Assembly: GCA_964627935.1 (NCBI GenBank)
Contig: CAZVLB010000007.1
Location: 62,001 to 126,000, forward strand
Length of the DNA: 64,000 nucleotides
Source of the DNA: JAABVY01 sp964627935
Lineage (GTDB): Bacteria; Zixibacteria; MSB-5A5; JAABVY01
Direction: 5' to 3'
Shown: positions 18,073-28,063 of the stretch, in pieces
Numbering within the stretch: position 1 is the stretch's first letter
Layout: each line of letters starts with the position of its first letter
Notes under the pieces: generated by a model
The model's database searches: none
What the model was told of the DNA's origin: nothing
The model's input: the letters and a program-made list of their open reading frames with translations, nothing else
Position numbers and translations under genes: made by a program

Positions 18073-18089
18073 ACCGGACATTTTGTCAA
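18061..18089 (-). promoter_or_regulatory. Sigma-70 type promoter of the XRE operon
   Basis: On the minus strand: -35 TTGACA (18089-18084), 17-base spacer, -10 TATATT (18066-18061). The start site is expected near 18054, only 0-4 bases before the ATG at 18051. Confidence 0.75.
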
Positions 18090-18127
18090 GTAATAAATAC
18101 CTAACAGGATGGTTTTTTTATCTGATT

Positions 18128-18889
18128 TTAATTCCTTAGATAGGAGGCGCCGTTGATATCGACTATACTGCCGGTCATATATTCGGTTTTTCCGGATGCC
18201 AGATACACTACCGTATCGGCGATTTCTTCCGGCTGGGCGGCGCGATTGAGCGGGCTTTGCGCCTTGATTTCATCCCCCTCAGGTCCGGACAGCATCTCCC
18301 TGACCATATCAGTTTCCACAAAGCCGGGTGCTATGGTATAGACAAAAATCTTGTAGGGGGCCAGGGCCTTGGCCATAGACTGGCTCATGGAGTTCAAACC
18401 GGCCTTTGACGCACCATAGGCGGGCGCGTTGGGTTCGCCCCGGAAGGCACCCCGTGAGGAGATATTGATGATCTTGCCGCCGATATTATTGATCATATTC
18501 TTGGCCACGAAAAATGTCAGGTTGGCCGGACCGATCAGGTTTGTGAATATGGTCCTGCGCCAGTATTCCTGCCATTCCTCATAGGAAAGATCGGTCAGCT
18601 TATGTTCCTCGAATATGCCGGCATTGTTTACAAGGATATCGACCTTGCGAACATTATGGAAAGCGTAGTCGGCCATCTGATGAACCGATTCGGGATCGGA
18701 CAGATCGGCCTGGACCACCAGGTGTGGTCCCCCGGGAAGATCATCGCGAAGCTTTTCAGCCGACTTGCGATCCCTGTTATAATGGATGATTATCCTGGCC
18801 CCTTTTTCTGCAAATTGTTGTGCTATTGCTTTTCCAATTCCGCGGGATGCGCCTGTCACCAGCACAACCTTACCGTTCAGATCATCCAT
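18128..18889 (-). CDS. Short-chain dehydrogenase/reductase (FabG-like)
   Basis: NAD(P)-dependent oxidoreductase of 253 aa, normal for the SDR family. Cofactor motif TGASRGIG, structural NNAGIF, catalytic Ser in NISSRGAF and the YGASK Tyr/Lys pair are all present. Closest in look to 3-oxoacyl-ACP reductase or glucose-dehydrogenase-like SDRs; the substrate cannot be told. I chose the ATG preceded by AGGAG with six-base spacing rather than an upstream in-frame ATG. It stands alone, with a 240-base AT-rich gap upstream and the XRE promoter downstream. Confidence 0.85.
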   Translation of the reverse strand: MDDLNGKVVLVTGASRGIGKAIAQQFAEKGARIIIHYNRDRKSAEKLRDDLPGGPHLVVQADLSDPESVHQMADYAFHNVRKVDILVNNAGIFEEHKLTDLSYEEWQEYWRRTIFTNLIGPANLTFFVAKNMINNIGGKIINISSRGAFRGEPNAPAYGASKAGLNSMSQSMAKALAPYKIFVYTIAPGFVETDMVREMLSGPEGDEIKAQSPLNRAAQPEEIADTVVYLASGKTEYMTGSIVDINGASYLRN

Positions 18890-19133
18890 GAACTGCTCCT
18901 GCCTTTTATTTAACATTCCCATTAAACATTACTGAGCGTAGGTTGTGCCCTCCATACGGTAAATAATTTAAAAAGCTCCACCCCTAAAGTCAATCGCCTA
19001 TCTCCCCTAATTTTTCAGTCTAATTTAATCCATTAATCAACAAATACTTATAGCAATATTTTTTTGCCTATGCGGCATATAATCGAGCCCAAAAAGTGGT
19101 GCTAAAGAAATGCTTTAAACTGGTCAGAAATTG

Positions 19134-19904
19134 TTACTTTTCGATTTCGTAGCGGCCGTTTTTGTCTATGCTTATCCCTGATAGCTTACGGTTTTCCTGA
19201 AAATAGTCATAGGCCGGGCGAAGCTCCTCCCAGAAACCCAGCAGGCGGAGATTTTTTGCGGCATAGTCGATGTAGACTTTCTTATTTACCGGTTCATCCA
19301 ACCGGAATGGAAAGATATGCACAGGGATTTTATCCTGGCCGTTGCTTTTTGTATCCACGGCGATGATATACAGTTCTTTGATTCTGTCATCGCCTAAGGG
19401 AATGCATCCAATAGTGACCCGGTTGCCATGGATGAAGATATCGCCTCCCGGATCATCTTTTGTTTTGCGGATTCGATCAGATTTGTTGGGATAGTTAATC
19501 CCCAGAGACATATGAAATTTGCTGGCCGGATTAAAACGGTCTATATAATAGAAACCCTCCGGGATCTGCATGTCACCCTGATAACGTTTCGGGCCCAGAT
19601 CACCGCTATAGGCGGTAAAATCATAAATCCTCAGCAGTTGAAAATTCTCCATCGTGCTGTCTTTGACCCAAAGTTCAAGCTGACGTTCCCGTTTGAATGC
19701 GCGCATAAATATCTGCCCGGGAGGATAATCTATATTGGCCGCTTTAAATAGTGAATCTATCAGGTCCGCTTTTTCCTCACGGGCCGCCCTGACGCGTGGA
19801 TATTTGCTTTGTTGTGTTTTGAATGATTCCGCCATGACTGGAATTGATAACACGAAAAGTAATGAAAGCAAAACAGCAACAAATCTGGCGGGATGAGTTG
19901 TCAT
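19134..19904 (-). CDS. L,D-transpeptidase family protein (YafK-like)
   Basis: Exported 256-aa protein with a signal peptide (FVAVLLSLLFVLSIPVMA). The YkuD catalytic motif is intact: DIFIHGNRVTIGCIPLGDD, with the catalytic Cys near residue 167 and His near 159. The layout resembles E. coli YafK/DpaA, which cleaves the peptidoglycan-lipoprotein bond, more than cross-linking YkuD enzymes (family knowledge). It may therefore trim or attach proteins at the peptidoglycan. It starts eight bases after the stop of the antiporter gene, with AGGAAAT as the ribosome site, so the two are an operon linking ion homeostasis and cell wall. Confidence 0.85.
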   Translation of the reverse strand: MTTHPARFVAVLLSLLFVLSIPVMAESFKTQQSKYPRVRAAREEKADLIDSLFKAANIDYPPGQIFMRAFKRERQLELWVKDSTMENFQLLRIYDFTAYSGDLGPKRYQGDMQIPEGFYYIDRFNPASKFHMSLGINYPNKSDRIRKTKDDPGGDIFIHGNRVTIGCIPLGDDRIKELYIIAVDTKSNGQDKIPVHIFPFRLDEPVNKKVYIDYAAKNLRLLGFWEELRPAYDYFQENRKLSGISIDKNGRYEIEK

Positions 19905-19912
19905 ATTTCCTA

Positions 19913-21898
19913 CTATAATACCTGCCTGAATTCCGCTATTTGATCGACCGTGCCCATGATATACAAAAGATCATCATCCTCGAATACAAAACTGCCGGGC
20001 GGATTTGAAGTCATCTGACCGTCCCGGACCACAGCCAGCACGGTGATGCCATATTGCCTGCGAATATCCATGTCGGCCAGGCTTTTTCCGGACAGATCCG
20101 ATTTTTTGCTCAGCCTCAACGAGCAGACATCCATGCCGGAAAGCTGCCGGTCGGCATCGCTTAAATCCGCGGTTCGTCTTGTCAGGCTTCTGAGCATGCC
20201 ATAGCTGTCGGCCCGGATTTCAGACACAAAACGTTCGATATCATCGCGCGGCACAAGATATTTAGTCAGCACCAGGTTAAACAGCTCGATCGATGTTTCG
20301 AACTCCTCCGGGATAACATCATCAGCGCCAAGCTCATACAGCGGCTGCATTTCCAGCACAAATCTGGTTCTGACTATAATGTGAATGGTTGGATTAAGCC
20401 GACGGGCCAGGGTGATTACACGACGGGTAGCGGTTGGATCGGATATGGCTACGACTATAATACGGGCTTTTTCAATACCGGCCTGCCTGAATGTGGCCGG
20501 GTTGGTGGCATCACCGTATTCGATCGGCTCACCTTTCTTTCGTTCCACACGGACTGTATCCGGGTTCATCTCAATCACGCGATAATTAATCCCGGCCGAC
20601 TTTGCGGCCCGGGCCAGATTGCGACCATTGATTCCATAGCCGACAATAATCAGATGATCCTCCAGATCAGGTATATCGCCGGCGGCTTCTTTTAAATCAA
20701 TGTTCATTCCGGTGGTCAGTGATGAAAATAATGGCCATTGCGAAACTCTGTCGGCAAGCCTGGGAGCGAAAGCAATAATAAAAGGAGTGGCTCCCATCGT
20801 GATGACAGAAACGGCAATAAATAGCTGGTAAATATCCGGCGCTATCAGATCGAATTTCAGGCCAACTTTGGAAAGAATAAACGAGAACTCGCCAACCTGG
20901 CCCAGGGACAGCCCGGCTATGATTGCCGAACGTATCGACATGCCGAGTATCAATGCTACCCCGCCCGCAATGGCGCTTTTTAGAACCAGTACGATAATGG
21001 CGGCGGCAATGATCAGAATCGGATTCTGTATCAGGAAATTTATATCCAGAAGCATTCCAACCGAGACAAAGAAAAAGCTGGTGAAAACATCCCGAAACGG
21101 CAGTACGCCCTCCAGGGCCTGATGACTGTATTCCGATTCAGATATTACCAGCCCGGCCAGAAATGCCCCCAGTCCCAGGGACAAACCCGCCTGCGAGGTC
21201 AGCCAGGCCACGGCAATGCCGATCAACACAATGCTGAGCAGAAACAGCTCGCGGCTCTGGGTTCTTGTGACCAGGAATAACAGCTTGGGCACAAAATATT
21301 GCGCGGCCAATATTACCAGCACAACAACCACAACGGCCTTAATGATCAGGGTTGTAATAGACTGCTCCATCCCCCCGGCAGTTTGAGCCAGAAATGGTGT
21401 CAGGATAATCATCGGGACAATAATCATATCCTGATAAATCAGAATCGCCAGCCCGGTCCGTCCATGCGGGCTCTGTATTTCGGCCCGTTCCTGGAAGGTG
21501 CGCAGGACAATAGCCGTACTCGAGAGAGCCATCAAAAATCCGATAAAGAGGGCCTGATTGAAACCATCCACAAATGAATAAACCAGGCCATAGGCCGCGG
21601 CAATCGTGATAAATACCTGCAAGGTCCCGCCCAGCAGTACCGATTTCTTGACCATCATCAAGTTGCGAAATGAGAATTCTATGCCAATCGAGAAAAGCAA
21701 GAGAATCACGCCTATTTCCGCCAATACCTCAACATCATGGATTGACCTCACCAGTCCTGTGGCCGAGGGGCCGATTATTACACCGGTAATCAAGAACCCG
21801 ACAATGGGCGGAATTCGCAGGCGATGGCATACAAACAGCACAACCACCGAGGCGGCGAAAATTACCACTATATCCTGAAGAATTGGGATATTTTCCAT
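19913..21898 (-). CDS. CPA2 family potassium/proton antiporter with TrkA domains
   Basis: Inner-membrane monovalent-cation/proton antiporter of 661 aa, KefB/YbaL-like. Residues 1-380 form about 12 helices (PPIVGFLITGVIIGPSATGL; SLGLGAFLAGLVISES). A TrkA-N Rossmann domain follows (HLIIVGYGINGRNLARAAK, about 410-530) and then a TrkA-C domain at the end (LRLSKKSDLSGKSLADMDI). The Rossmann domain binds nucleotide and gates the channel. No glutathione-specific ancillary protein is adjacent. It heads a two-gene operon with the L,D-transpeptidase. Confidence 0.92.
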   Translation of the reverse strand: MENIPILQDIVVIFAASVVVLFVCHRLRIPPIVGFLITGVIIGPSATGLVRSIHDVEVLAEIGVILLLFSIGIEFSFRNLMMVKKSVLLGGTLQVFITIAAAYGLVYSFVDGFNQALFIGFLMALSSTAIVLRTFQERAEIQSPHGRTGLAILIYQDMIIVPMIILTPFLAQTAGGMEQSITTLIIKAVVVVVLVILAAQYFVPKLLFLVTRTQSRELFLLSIVLIGIAVAWLTSQAGLSLGLGAFLAGLVISESEYSHQALEGVLPFRDVFTSFFFVSVGMLLDINFLIQNPILIIAAAIIVLVLKSAIAGGVALILGMSIRSAIIAGLSLGQVGEFSFILSKVGLKFDLIAPDIYQLFIAVSVITMGATPFIIAFAPRLADRVSQWPLFSSLTTGMNIDLKEAAGDIPDLEDHLIIVGYGINGRNLARAAKSAGINYRVIEMNPDTVRVERKKGEPIEYGDATNPATFRQAGIEKARIIVVAISDPTATRRVITLARRLNPTIHIIVRTRFVLEMQPLYELGADDVIPEEFETSIELFNLVLTKYLVPRDDIERFVSEIRADSYGMLRSLTRRTADLSDADRQLSGMDVCSLRLSKKSDLSGKSLADMDIRRQYGITVLAVVRDGQMTSNPPGSFVFEDDDLLYIMGTVDQIAEFRQVL

Positions 21899-21987
21899 AA
21901 CTCAGCCTATTATAAACAGATTAATATGATTAGACAATAGTCAACTGCGGGTAAAGTATATTTGCAATGACAACCTACCGGGATGGA

Positions 21988-24648
21988 TTATTCCGGGGCT
22001 TGTACAACTTTGTCAAGCTCTTGCCTGACAGCCACAGCAAGCTCATCGAGGGTTAGCGGCTTTCGCAGAAATCCTCCCGCACCCAGCTTAAGTGCCCTGG
22101 TGACAAGTTGGCTTTCCGCGAATCCGGATATTATCAGGGCTTTCTGGGTGGGATTTATCTGCCGCGCCCGTTCAAATGTCTCGGTACCGTCAATACCATC
22201 TGGCATTATCATATCCAGAAGAAGAAGATCAAATGACTGCTTCTTGAGAATTTCCAGTGCTTCCTCACCGCTTGATACGGTGGAGACATTATAACCGAGC
22301 CGTTCCAGCAGTTTGCGCGCTACAGTGCGCTGAAGGCCGTCATCATCAACGACCAAAACACCTTCTTTCCCACCGTCGGCTTTCTTTTCTTGCCGGGGGG
22401 AAATCGGCTCTTTGATGGCCGGGAAATAGAGATGCATGGTTGTACCCCGGCCGGGCTCTGTATCACAGTCCATGTAACCTTGATGATCCTCGACTACGGA
22501 ATTGACAACACTCAGTCCCAGTCCCGATCCCCTTTTTCGCGTTGTGGTCTTGGTGCTGAAAAACGGCTCGTACATATGCGAAATAACTTCGTCTACAATA
22601 CCGCTGCCGGTATCCGAAATGCTCAAATGCACATACTCTCCGGCCGGTATGATACCGAATGCTCCCGGCTTTTCATCTATGGCCGCATTTTCCGTCTTAA
22701 CAGTAAGAATGCCCTTATCGTCCATAGCGTCGCAGGCATTGGCAAACAGGTTGTTTATGGCCCGGATAATCTGCGAACCGCCGCCCCTGATATTGTGGAG
22801 ATTCGGATCGAGGTGCTTTTCCAGCTTTAGTTCAGGAGGCAGGGGCATATTTCTCTGCAGGAATTGATTAACCAGGTCATTCAGATTGAGCAGCTCGACT
22901 GTATAATGCCCGCGCCGTCCAAGAGTAAGAAGCTGTTGATTGATATCGGCTATCTGCTCGGCGGCAGCCTTCATATCATCCAGGTATTCATTGATCGGGC
23001 TGTCATCCGAAACCTCGGTCCTGATCAGGTCGGGATAAGCTATCAATGGTCCCAGCAGGTTGTTGAAATCATGAGCCACCTGTCCTGCAATTTTCCCGGC
23101 TGTTTCCAGACGCATGGCTCGCGAGGCAAACTCCTGCAGCCTTTTCAATTCCGAGACATCGCGGGCAATACAGAGCACTGTCTCAACTGAGCCGTCAGAA
23201 GCAAACTCCGGAATCAGCCGCACATTAAAATATTTGGGCTCCTCGGATTCCGGCAGCCGATACTCGGCTTCATAGATTTCTCTGGTTTGAAGCACTGATT
23301 GCAAACCGCGATTCACCCGCATGCAGGTATCACCATCAAGGCCCATTTCCTCTGTTGTTCTTCCAACAAACTCATCAGCGGCCCTTCCTATAAGTTTTTC
23401 TACAACAGGGCTGACATACAGGTATCTGCCATCCTTATCGAGCCGCATAATTATATCAGGCAAGTGCTCAGTCAGAGCCTGATACATCTTACGGCTTTCG
23501 CGCAATTCTCTGACCGCCACCTTGCGATCAGTGATATCTCGTTCGACCACCAGAATCTCATTGTCATTTATTGCCGAAAAACGGGTTTCATAGGTTTTAC
23601 GGCCCATTGGAGTATCCAGTTCATACTCGGCTGTCTCTATCTCTCCGCTCTCCGCCGCTTTTTTCAGCATCCCCAGGCTCATCCTGACATGATCCTCCGG
23701 AAGGCCGATATCTGCTACATTTTTGCCAAGAAACTCCTGCGGCTGAAATATCAAAGTGCGCTCATCCTTGACATGATAGTCCAGGAATTCGCCTTCACGG
23801 CTGATCACGAAAATAAGATCCGGTATGCTGTTAACCAATCCTGACAAACGCTGATTGGTGCTTTTTAGCTTCTCTTCTGCATTTTTAATCTCGGTGATAT
23901 TGCGGCAGATTTTGCCCACCGCGACCGTTTTTCCGTCCTCGGAACGAATCGGGTAGATCATATCAGAAAACCATAACGTCTGCGACCTCCAGCCGACACT
24001 GTTTTCCCGCACCATTGGTTTGCCGGTAGAGGCAACTTCCTTTATTTGTTCTATGATCTGTTCGGCCTGATGCTTTTCAAACAGATCCAGGGGAGATTTA
24101 CCGACCAGATCATCGCCGCTAACTCCGAATTCGCTGGGTCCCGAGTAGTAGACATATTTTCCCGCTGTATCATGCATGCAGATGATATCTTCGGAATTTT
24201 CAAGAAGCAGGCGCAGACGTTCCTCGCTGCGGCGTAACTCATCTTCAATTTCCTTCTGTTCCGATATTTCACGGCTGATGCAAATATACTGAAGCTCATC
24301 ACTTTGCTCCGTGGGAGAGGCTATACATTCCAACCAGACATAATCTCCATTGGCGTTTCTGATCCTATGCTGCTGGCGGATCACCCCTTTGTCACGTTCT
24401 GATCTTTTCAGTTCCGATCTGACTTTGTCATAGTCATCGGGATGGATAAAATCAAATACTGATTTGCCCATGATATATTCCGGGTCGTAGCCCAGGATAT
24501 CCTTGAATGAGGGGCAGGCGTAAATAAAGGTCCCATCCGCCGCATTGAGCGAAATCAGATCAGAACCATGCTGGAAGAGAAGGGATGCGATTTCGATTTC
24601 CAGATTACTCGGCTGTTCATCATTGCCGTGTGAGTTTGTTTCACCCAC
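21988..24648 (-). CDS. Hybrid histidine kinase with four PAS domains and a receiver
   Basis: Cytoplasmic sensor kinase of 886 aa without transmembrane segments. Four PAS domains occupy about residues 24-500, with PAC-like ends (CISREISEQKEIEDELRRSEE). The phosphoacceptor is GQVAHDFNNLLGPL (HDFNN type), followed by an HATPase with NLFANACDAM, ISDTGSGIVDE and KRGSGLGLSVV. A receiver ends the protein (VLVVDDDGLQ; LLLLDMIMP with the phospho-Asp near 813; RKP Lys). With no output domain, phosphate must pass to a separate regulator or phosphotransferase, which is not visible nearby. It is transcribed alone, divergently from the barrel/kinase-fold operon. Confidence 0.93.
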   Translation of the reverse strand: MGETNSHGNDEQPSNLEIEIASLLFQHGSDLISLNAADGTFIYACPSFKDILGYDPEYIMGKSVFDFIHPDDYDKVRSELKRSERDKGVIRQQHRIRNANGDYVWLECIASPTEQSDELQYICISREISEQKEIEDELRRSEERLRLLLENSEDIICMHDTAGKYVYYSGPSEFGVSGDDLVGKSPLDLFEKHQAEQIIEQIKEVASTGKPMVRENSVGWRSQTLWFSDMIYPIRSEDGKTVAVGKICRNITEIKNAEEKLKSTNQRLSGLVNSIPDLIFVISREGEFLDYHVKDERTLIFQPQEFLGKNVADIGLPEDHVRMSLGMLKKAAESGEIETAEYELDTPMGRKTYETRFSAINDNEILVVERDITDRKVAVRELRESRKMYQALTEHLPDIIMRLDKDGRYLYVSPVVEKLIGRAADEFVGRTTEEMGLDGDTCMRVNRGLQSVLQTREIYEAEYRLPESEEPKYFNVRLIPEFASDGSVETVLCIARDVSELKRLQEFASRAMRLETAGKIAGQVAHDFNNLLGPLIAYPDLIRTEVSDDSPINEYLDDMKAAAEQIADINQQLLTLGRRGHYTVELLNLNDLVNQFLQRNMPLPPELKLEKHLDPNLHNIRGGGSQIIRAINNLFANACDAMDDKGILTVKTENAAIDEKPGAFGIIPAGEYVHLSISDTGSGIVDEVISHMYEPFFSTKTTTRKRGSGLGLSVVNSVVEDHQGYMDCDTEPGRGTTMHLYFPAIKEPISPRQEKKADGGKEGVLVVDDDGLQRTVARKLLERLGYNVSTVSSGEEALEILKKQSFDLLLLDMIMPDGIDGTETFERARQINPTQKALIISGFAESQLVTRALKLGAGGFLRKPLTLDELAVAVRQELDKVVQAPE

Positions 24649-25002
24649 TATGCCCGCCTTTCTGAGCGACCCAGCTCGAAGGATATTTTTAAAGGAACGA
24701 TGTTATTCCCAAATTGAGGATGCGTACTTCTATGTGTTGTATACTGTCGTGCAGTCCCTGTATTCCCTTATATAATCAATAAGCGAACTTGAAAGCGGAT
24801 AGCAAGCTTTTTCTAAGTGGATAGATGTAAAATAAACATGGACCTGTATGGAACAGATTTGCCCGGGTATAGTCTTTGCCTGATAATTAATGCCGGTCAG
24901 AAACAGCACAGGCCCAAAGCAAAACAGTTGACTATAAGCTGTATATTAAATACTTTCAAGGGGAACAAAAAAACCCATAAAATGCGAGGACTTTTACATC
25001 AA
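24649..25002. other. Divergent region upstream of the Omp85/kinase-fold operon
   Basis: The 354 bases between the hybrid kinase and the barrel gene are AT-rich and open in frame with the barrel gene from 24817, but that extension has no ribosome site and would bury the signal peptide. I see no clear -35/-10 pair. TGGAACAGATTTGCC at 24849 looks like a sigma-54 site but its spacing is one base short. Confidence 0.4.
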
Positions 25003-26301
25003 ATGCCCCGACTCATCGCAAAACCACATTTTATTATAGCGGCAATCTCAATCCTGGTCGTGATGATGGCTGTACCTGCATCAGCATACGAGATCGATAC
25101 CACCATGGTGCGGGAAAAACCGGAGCAGAGATCATCAACCGCCGATGCGATCCTGTCCGTGCCATCTTTTATACTGGCGCTTCCATTTCAGATACTGGAG
25201 GGTGTCTCAAGCCTGGTGATGAATGAGATAATCTTTTCCGATTTCATACAAAGGCTGTTTTTTCTGGAAATCGACCGTGTCTGGGGCCTTTACCCGGTAC
25301 TCGGCTATGGCTCAAATCCAGGGTTCAAGCTGGGCCTGACATTCAGTTCCCGGGATGTTTTCACAAAAGGCTCGAGGATCGAAGCCAAGGGCTATTTGTC
25401 CACACATGACTATCAGCTCTACAGAATCGAATATAATGCACCCTCGGATTTCGGCATATTCCGGAACCTGGGATTAATGGCAGAATACAAGCAGCAGCCC
25501 TGGGAAACATTTTACGGGCTCGGCAATACCAGCAATGAATCAGACCATGTGTCATTTAATCTGGAACGAACAATGTTTGAAGTCTCCTGGTCGCACAATA
25601 TCTACCAGGGATTGAATCTTGGCCTGAACGGCGGCTATGGCATCTATAATACATTCGATGGCGAGGATCCCGACCTGGTTGGTGACCTGGATTCGATTCA
25701 GAACAGGTTTAACTTGAGCAATGAGGAAATAGCTTCATCGCGGGTCTGGAATATAGGTATCAGCCTCGAATATGACTGGGTGGACCAGCCCGGACAGCCC
25801 TCATTCGGCGGCTATGAGAAAATCAGCCTCAATTATCACAAGGGCATAGATCGCAGCGATGACCTGGAGTATTTCCATGGACGAATTGATATCGGCCAAT
25901 ATGTCAATCTGTTTAAGAAAAGGATAATAGCCCTGCGCCTGATGGCCGAGGCTGTCAATCGTCCCGATGATACCCCGCATCTGCCATTTTACCTGCGTCC
26001 CTCGCTGGGTGGATGGGAAAACCTGCGAGGATACAAGGACAATCGTTTCGTGGATTATTCACTGACACTGGCCACGCTTGAATACCGCTACCCGGTAATA
26101 CAGAATATCGATGGCTTCATATTTTACGAGCAGGGCCGTGTTTTTGAGGCCATCACGGAGCAGTTTGAATTGGAGGGCTGGCAGTATTCTGTCGGCGCCG
26201 GGCTGAGGCTCTGGAATATTGAAGGGGCCCTGTTTCGCGGTACAATCGCATACAGCAAAGAGGGCTTTCAGCTTTATGCTGAATTCGAGGAAAGCTTCTG
26301 A
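25003..26301 (+). CDS. Omp85-family (BamA/TamA-like) beta-barrel protein without POTRA domains
   Basis: Exported outer-membrane protein of about 432 aa with a signal peptide (HFIIAAISILVVMMAVPASA). The C-terminal part carries the surface-antigen/Omp85 barrel signature: LRPSLGGWENLRGYKDNRF, then LATLEYRYPVIQNIDGFIFYEQGRVF, ending YAEFEESF. There is no room for POTRA domains; only about 60 residues precede the barrel. It therefore looks like a translocation or assembly barrel specialised for its operon partners (inference). I used the ATG with GAGGA 12 bases upstream; another ATG at 24982 is possible. The next gene begins six bases after its stop. Confidence 0.82.
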   Translation: MPRLIAKPHFIIAAISILVVMMAVPASAYEIDTTMVREKPEQRSSTADAILSVPSFILALPFQILEGVSSLVMNEIIFSDFIQRLFFLEIDRVWGLYPVLGYGSNPGFKLGLTFSSRDVFTKGSRIEAKGYLSTHDYQLYRIEYNAPSDFGIFRNLGLMAEYKQQPWETFYGLGNTSNESDHVSFNLERTMFEVSWSHNIYQGLNLGLNGGYGIYNTFDGEDPDLVGDLDSIQNRFNLSNEEIASSRVWNIGISLEYDWVDQPGQPSFGGYEKISLNYHKGIDRSDDLEYFHGRIDIGQYVNLFKKRIIALRLMAEAVNRPDDTPHLPFYLRPSLGGWENLRGYKDNRFVDYSLTLATLEYRYPVIQNIDGFIFYEQGRVFEAITEQFELEGWQYSVGAGLRLWNIEGALFRGTIAYSKEGFQLYAEFEESF

Positions 26302-26306
26302 TTATT

Positions 26307-28046
26307 ATGGACATAAACAAGGCAAATAGATTTTCATGGCTACCGGCCGGCTTTTTATTTTTAATTATCATCAGTCTGCTTTCATGCAGCCAGGCCCCCA
26401 ATATTCAACCTGAGGGTCCCTACTGGGTCGACAATGATCGTAAGGATATCCCCGAACCATCTTATCAGGACCCCAACCTGCTCTGGATGTCGCTCAAGCG
26501 GTCGTTTTTTGACCAGATCATCCAGGGTCTCGATATGGCCCGCAACGCCCGCAAACTAACCGGCCATCCTCATCAGGCGGTCAATATCAACAGCTATGAT
26601 GAAGTGCCCAACAGTAGCTGGTTTACCAATCGTCACGGCTTCAAACCGCTGACCGCGGAGGAAATCATGCGCGGCCCGGCGATAACTCCGGGTCCCGACA
26701 CAACCGGCCCCTGGCAGATTATCCGCGCCAAGGTTCAGGGCGCCACACCCGGCTTCTGGATCGAGGATGCACGCGGAGATCAGTATATCATGAAATTCGA
26801 TCCGCCGGAAAATCCGGAAATGGCTACCGCGGCGGCGGCAATGGGTTCGCGCTATTTGTATGCCTGCGGTTACAATGTCCCCCAGGAGACAATCGTATAT
26901 TACCATCCCGATATACTGACTATCAAGCCGGGCGTGAAATTCGAAGACAGTTTTGGAATCAAACGTGAATTTACAGGCGAAGACCTTGAGAGAATATTAA
27001 AAAAGGTGCATCGCGATTCAAATGGTATGATCCGTTCCCTGGCTTCCTTATCGCTGGGGAAATTCGGCAAGATCAAGGGGCCGTTCAGTTATATGGGGAC
27101 GCGTTTCGACGATCCCAACGACTGGTTCAAGCATGAGGACAGGCGTGACCTGCGCGGCCTGTATGTTATCGCCTCGCTGGTAAATCATTATGATCTCAAG
27201 GATCAGAATTCGCTGGATGTCTATGTCACCGAAAACGGCAGGAGATTTTTACGTCATTACCTGATCGATTTCGGCTCGACATTCGGTTCAGATGGAAGCA
27301 AAGCCAAAAACCCTCGCAAAGGGTACGCCAATACAATCGATTTACGCGATGCTATGGTTTCCCTTTTAACACTTGGCCTCAAAGTCTGGGGCTGGGAATA
27401 CGCGGAAAGCTATAAGTATCCCTCAATCGGATATTTCGAATCGAAGATATTTCATCCGGCCAAATTCGACGCAATCTATCCCAATCCGGCATTTGAAAAT
27501 ATGACCGACAGGGATGCTTACTGGGGTGCCAAAATCGTTATGGCCTGGCGCGATCAGGATCTGGAGGCATTAGTCGAAACGGGGCAGTATTCCAATCCCC
27601 GGGCTCGATCGTACCTTCTGCGAACTCTGCGTGAACGGCGCAACAAAATCGGAACGTACTGGTTCAGCAAGGTCAATCCGCTGGACTATTTTGAATTCAA
27701 TTATATCGGACGGGATATCAAAATCGATTTCGATGACCTGGGAGTGAAATACAGCCTCTGGCCCAGAAATGCCCGGTACAGGTGGGAAATCAGGTATCGC
27801 GATGAGGTCCTCAAAAAAGGCGATATGACTGATACCGAGATTGTGCTTGCCGAAGAGGATTTGATATGGCTGGCCTCCGCTTTCAAACCGGGTCGTGATC
27901 GGGATCTGACCGATGATTATGTATATACAATTAATATCCACACCAAACGGGGCAGGGCCGACTGGAGCAAACCGACCAGAATCCATCTCTGGTACAATCC
28001 CGATGAAAACTTGTTTTCCCTGATCGGCATCAAACATGTAGATTAG
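26307..28046 (+). CDS. Kinase-fold lipoprotein (secreted protein/lipid kinase-like)
   Basis: Exported 579-aa lipoprotein: signal ending IISLLSC with the lipid Cys at 27. The middle has the landmarks of a protein/PI-kinase fold: strand Lys in QYIMKF (K163), an acidic helix PEMATAAAAMG (E171), catalytic-loop HYDLKDQN (D296, N301) and metal-binding DFGSTFG (D321). The pattern HxDxKxxN then DFG with an aspartate-rich spacing fits PI-kinase/Fam20-like enzymes rather than HipA. No glycine-rich loop is obvious. It lies between an Omp85 barrel and a secreted SGHY protein, all with export signals, which suggests phosphorylation at the cell surface or periplasm (inference). The family is not one I can name. 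Confidence 0.7.
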   Translation: MDINKANRFSWLPAGFLFLIIISLLSCSQAPNIQPEGPYWVDNDRKDIPEPSYQDPNLLWMSLKRSFFDQIIQGLDMARNARKLTGHPHQAVNINSYDEVPNSSWFTNRHGFKPLTAEEIMRGPAITPGPDTTGPWQIIRAKVQGATPGFWIEDARGDQYIMKFDPPENPEMATAAAAMGSRYLYACGYNVPQETIVYYHPDILTIKPGVKFEDSFGIKREFTGEDLERILKKVHRDSNGMIRSLASLSLGKFGKIKGPFSYMGTRFDDPNDWFKHEDRRDLRGLYVIASLVNHYDLKDQNSLDVYVTENGRRFLRHYLIDFGSTFGSDGSKAKNPRKGYANTIDLRDAMVSLLTLGLKVWGWEYAESYKYPSIGYFESKIFHPAKFDAIYPNPAFENMTDRDAYWGAKIVMAWRDQDLEALVETGQYSNPRARSYLLRTLRERRNKIGTYWFSKVNPLDYFEFNYIGRDIKIDFDDLGVKYSLWPRNARYRWEIRYRDEVLKKGDMTDTEIVLAEEDLIWLASAFKPGRDRDLTDDYVYTINIHTKRGRADWSKPTRIHLWYNPDENLFSLIGIKHVD

Positions 28047-28063
28047 GACAAATGGGCACGGTC

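Noticed and set aside
23299..23844. 181-aa plus-strand open frame inside the hybrid kinase
   Set aside because: Antisense shadow of a well-supported kinase gene, with no ribosome site and no recognisable domain.
24849..24864. TGGAACAGATTTGCCC as a sigma-54 promoter for the barrel/kinase-fold operon
   Set aside because: Only nine bases separate GG and GC; sigma-54 needs ten, and no activator site is nearby.
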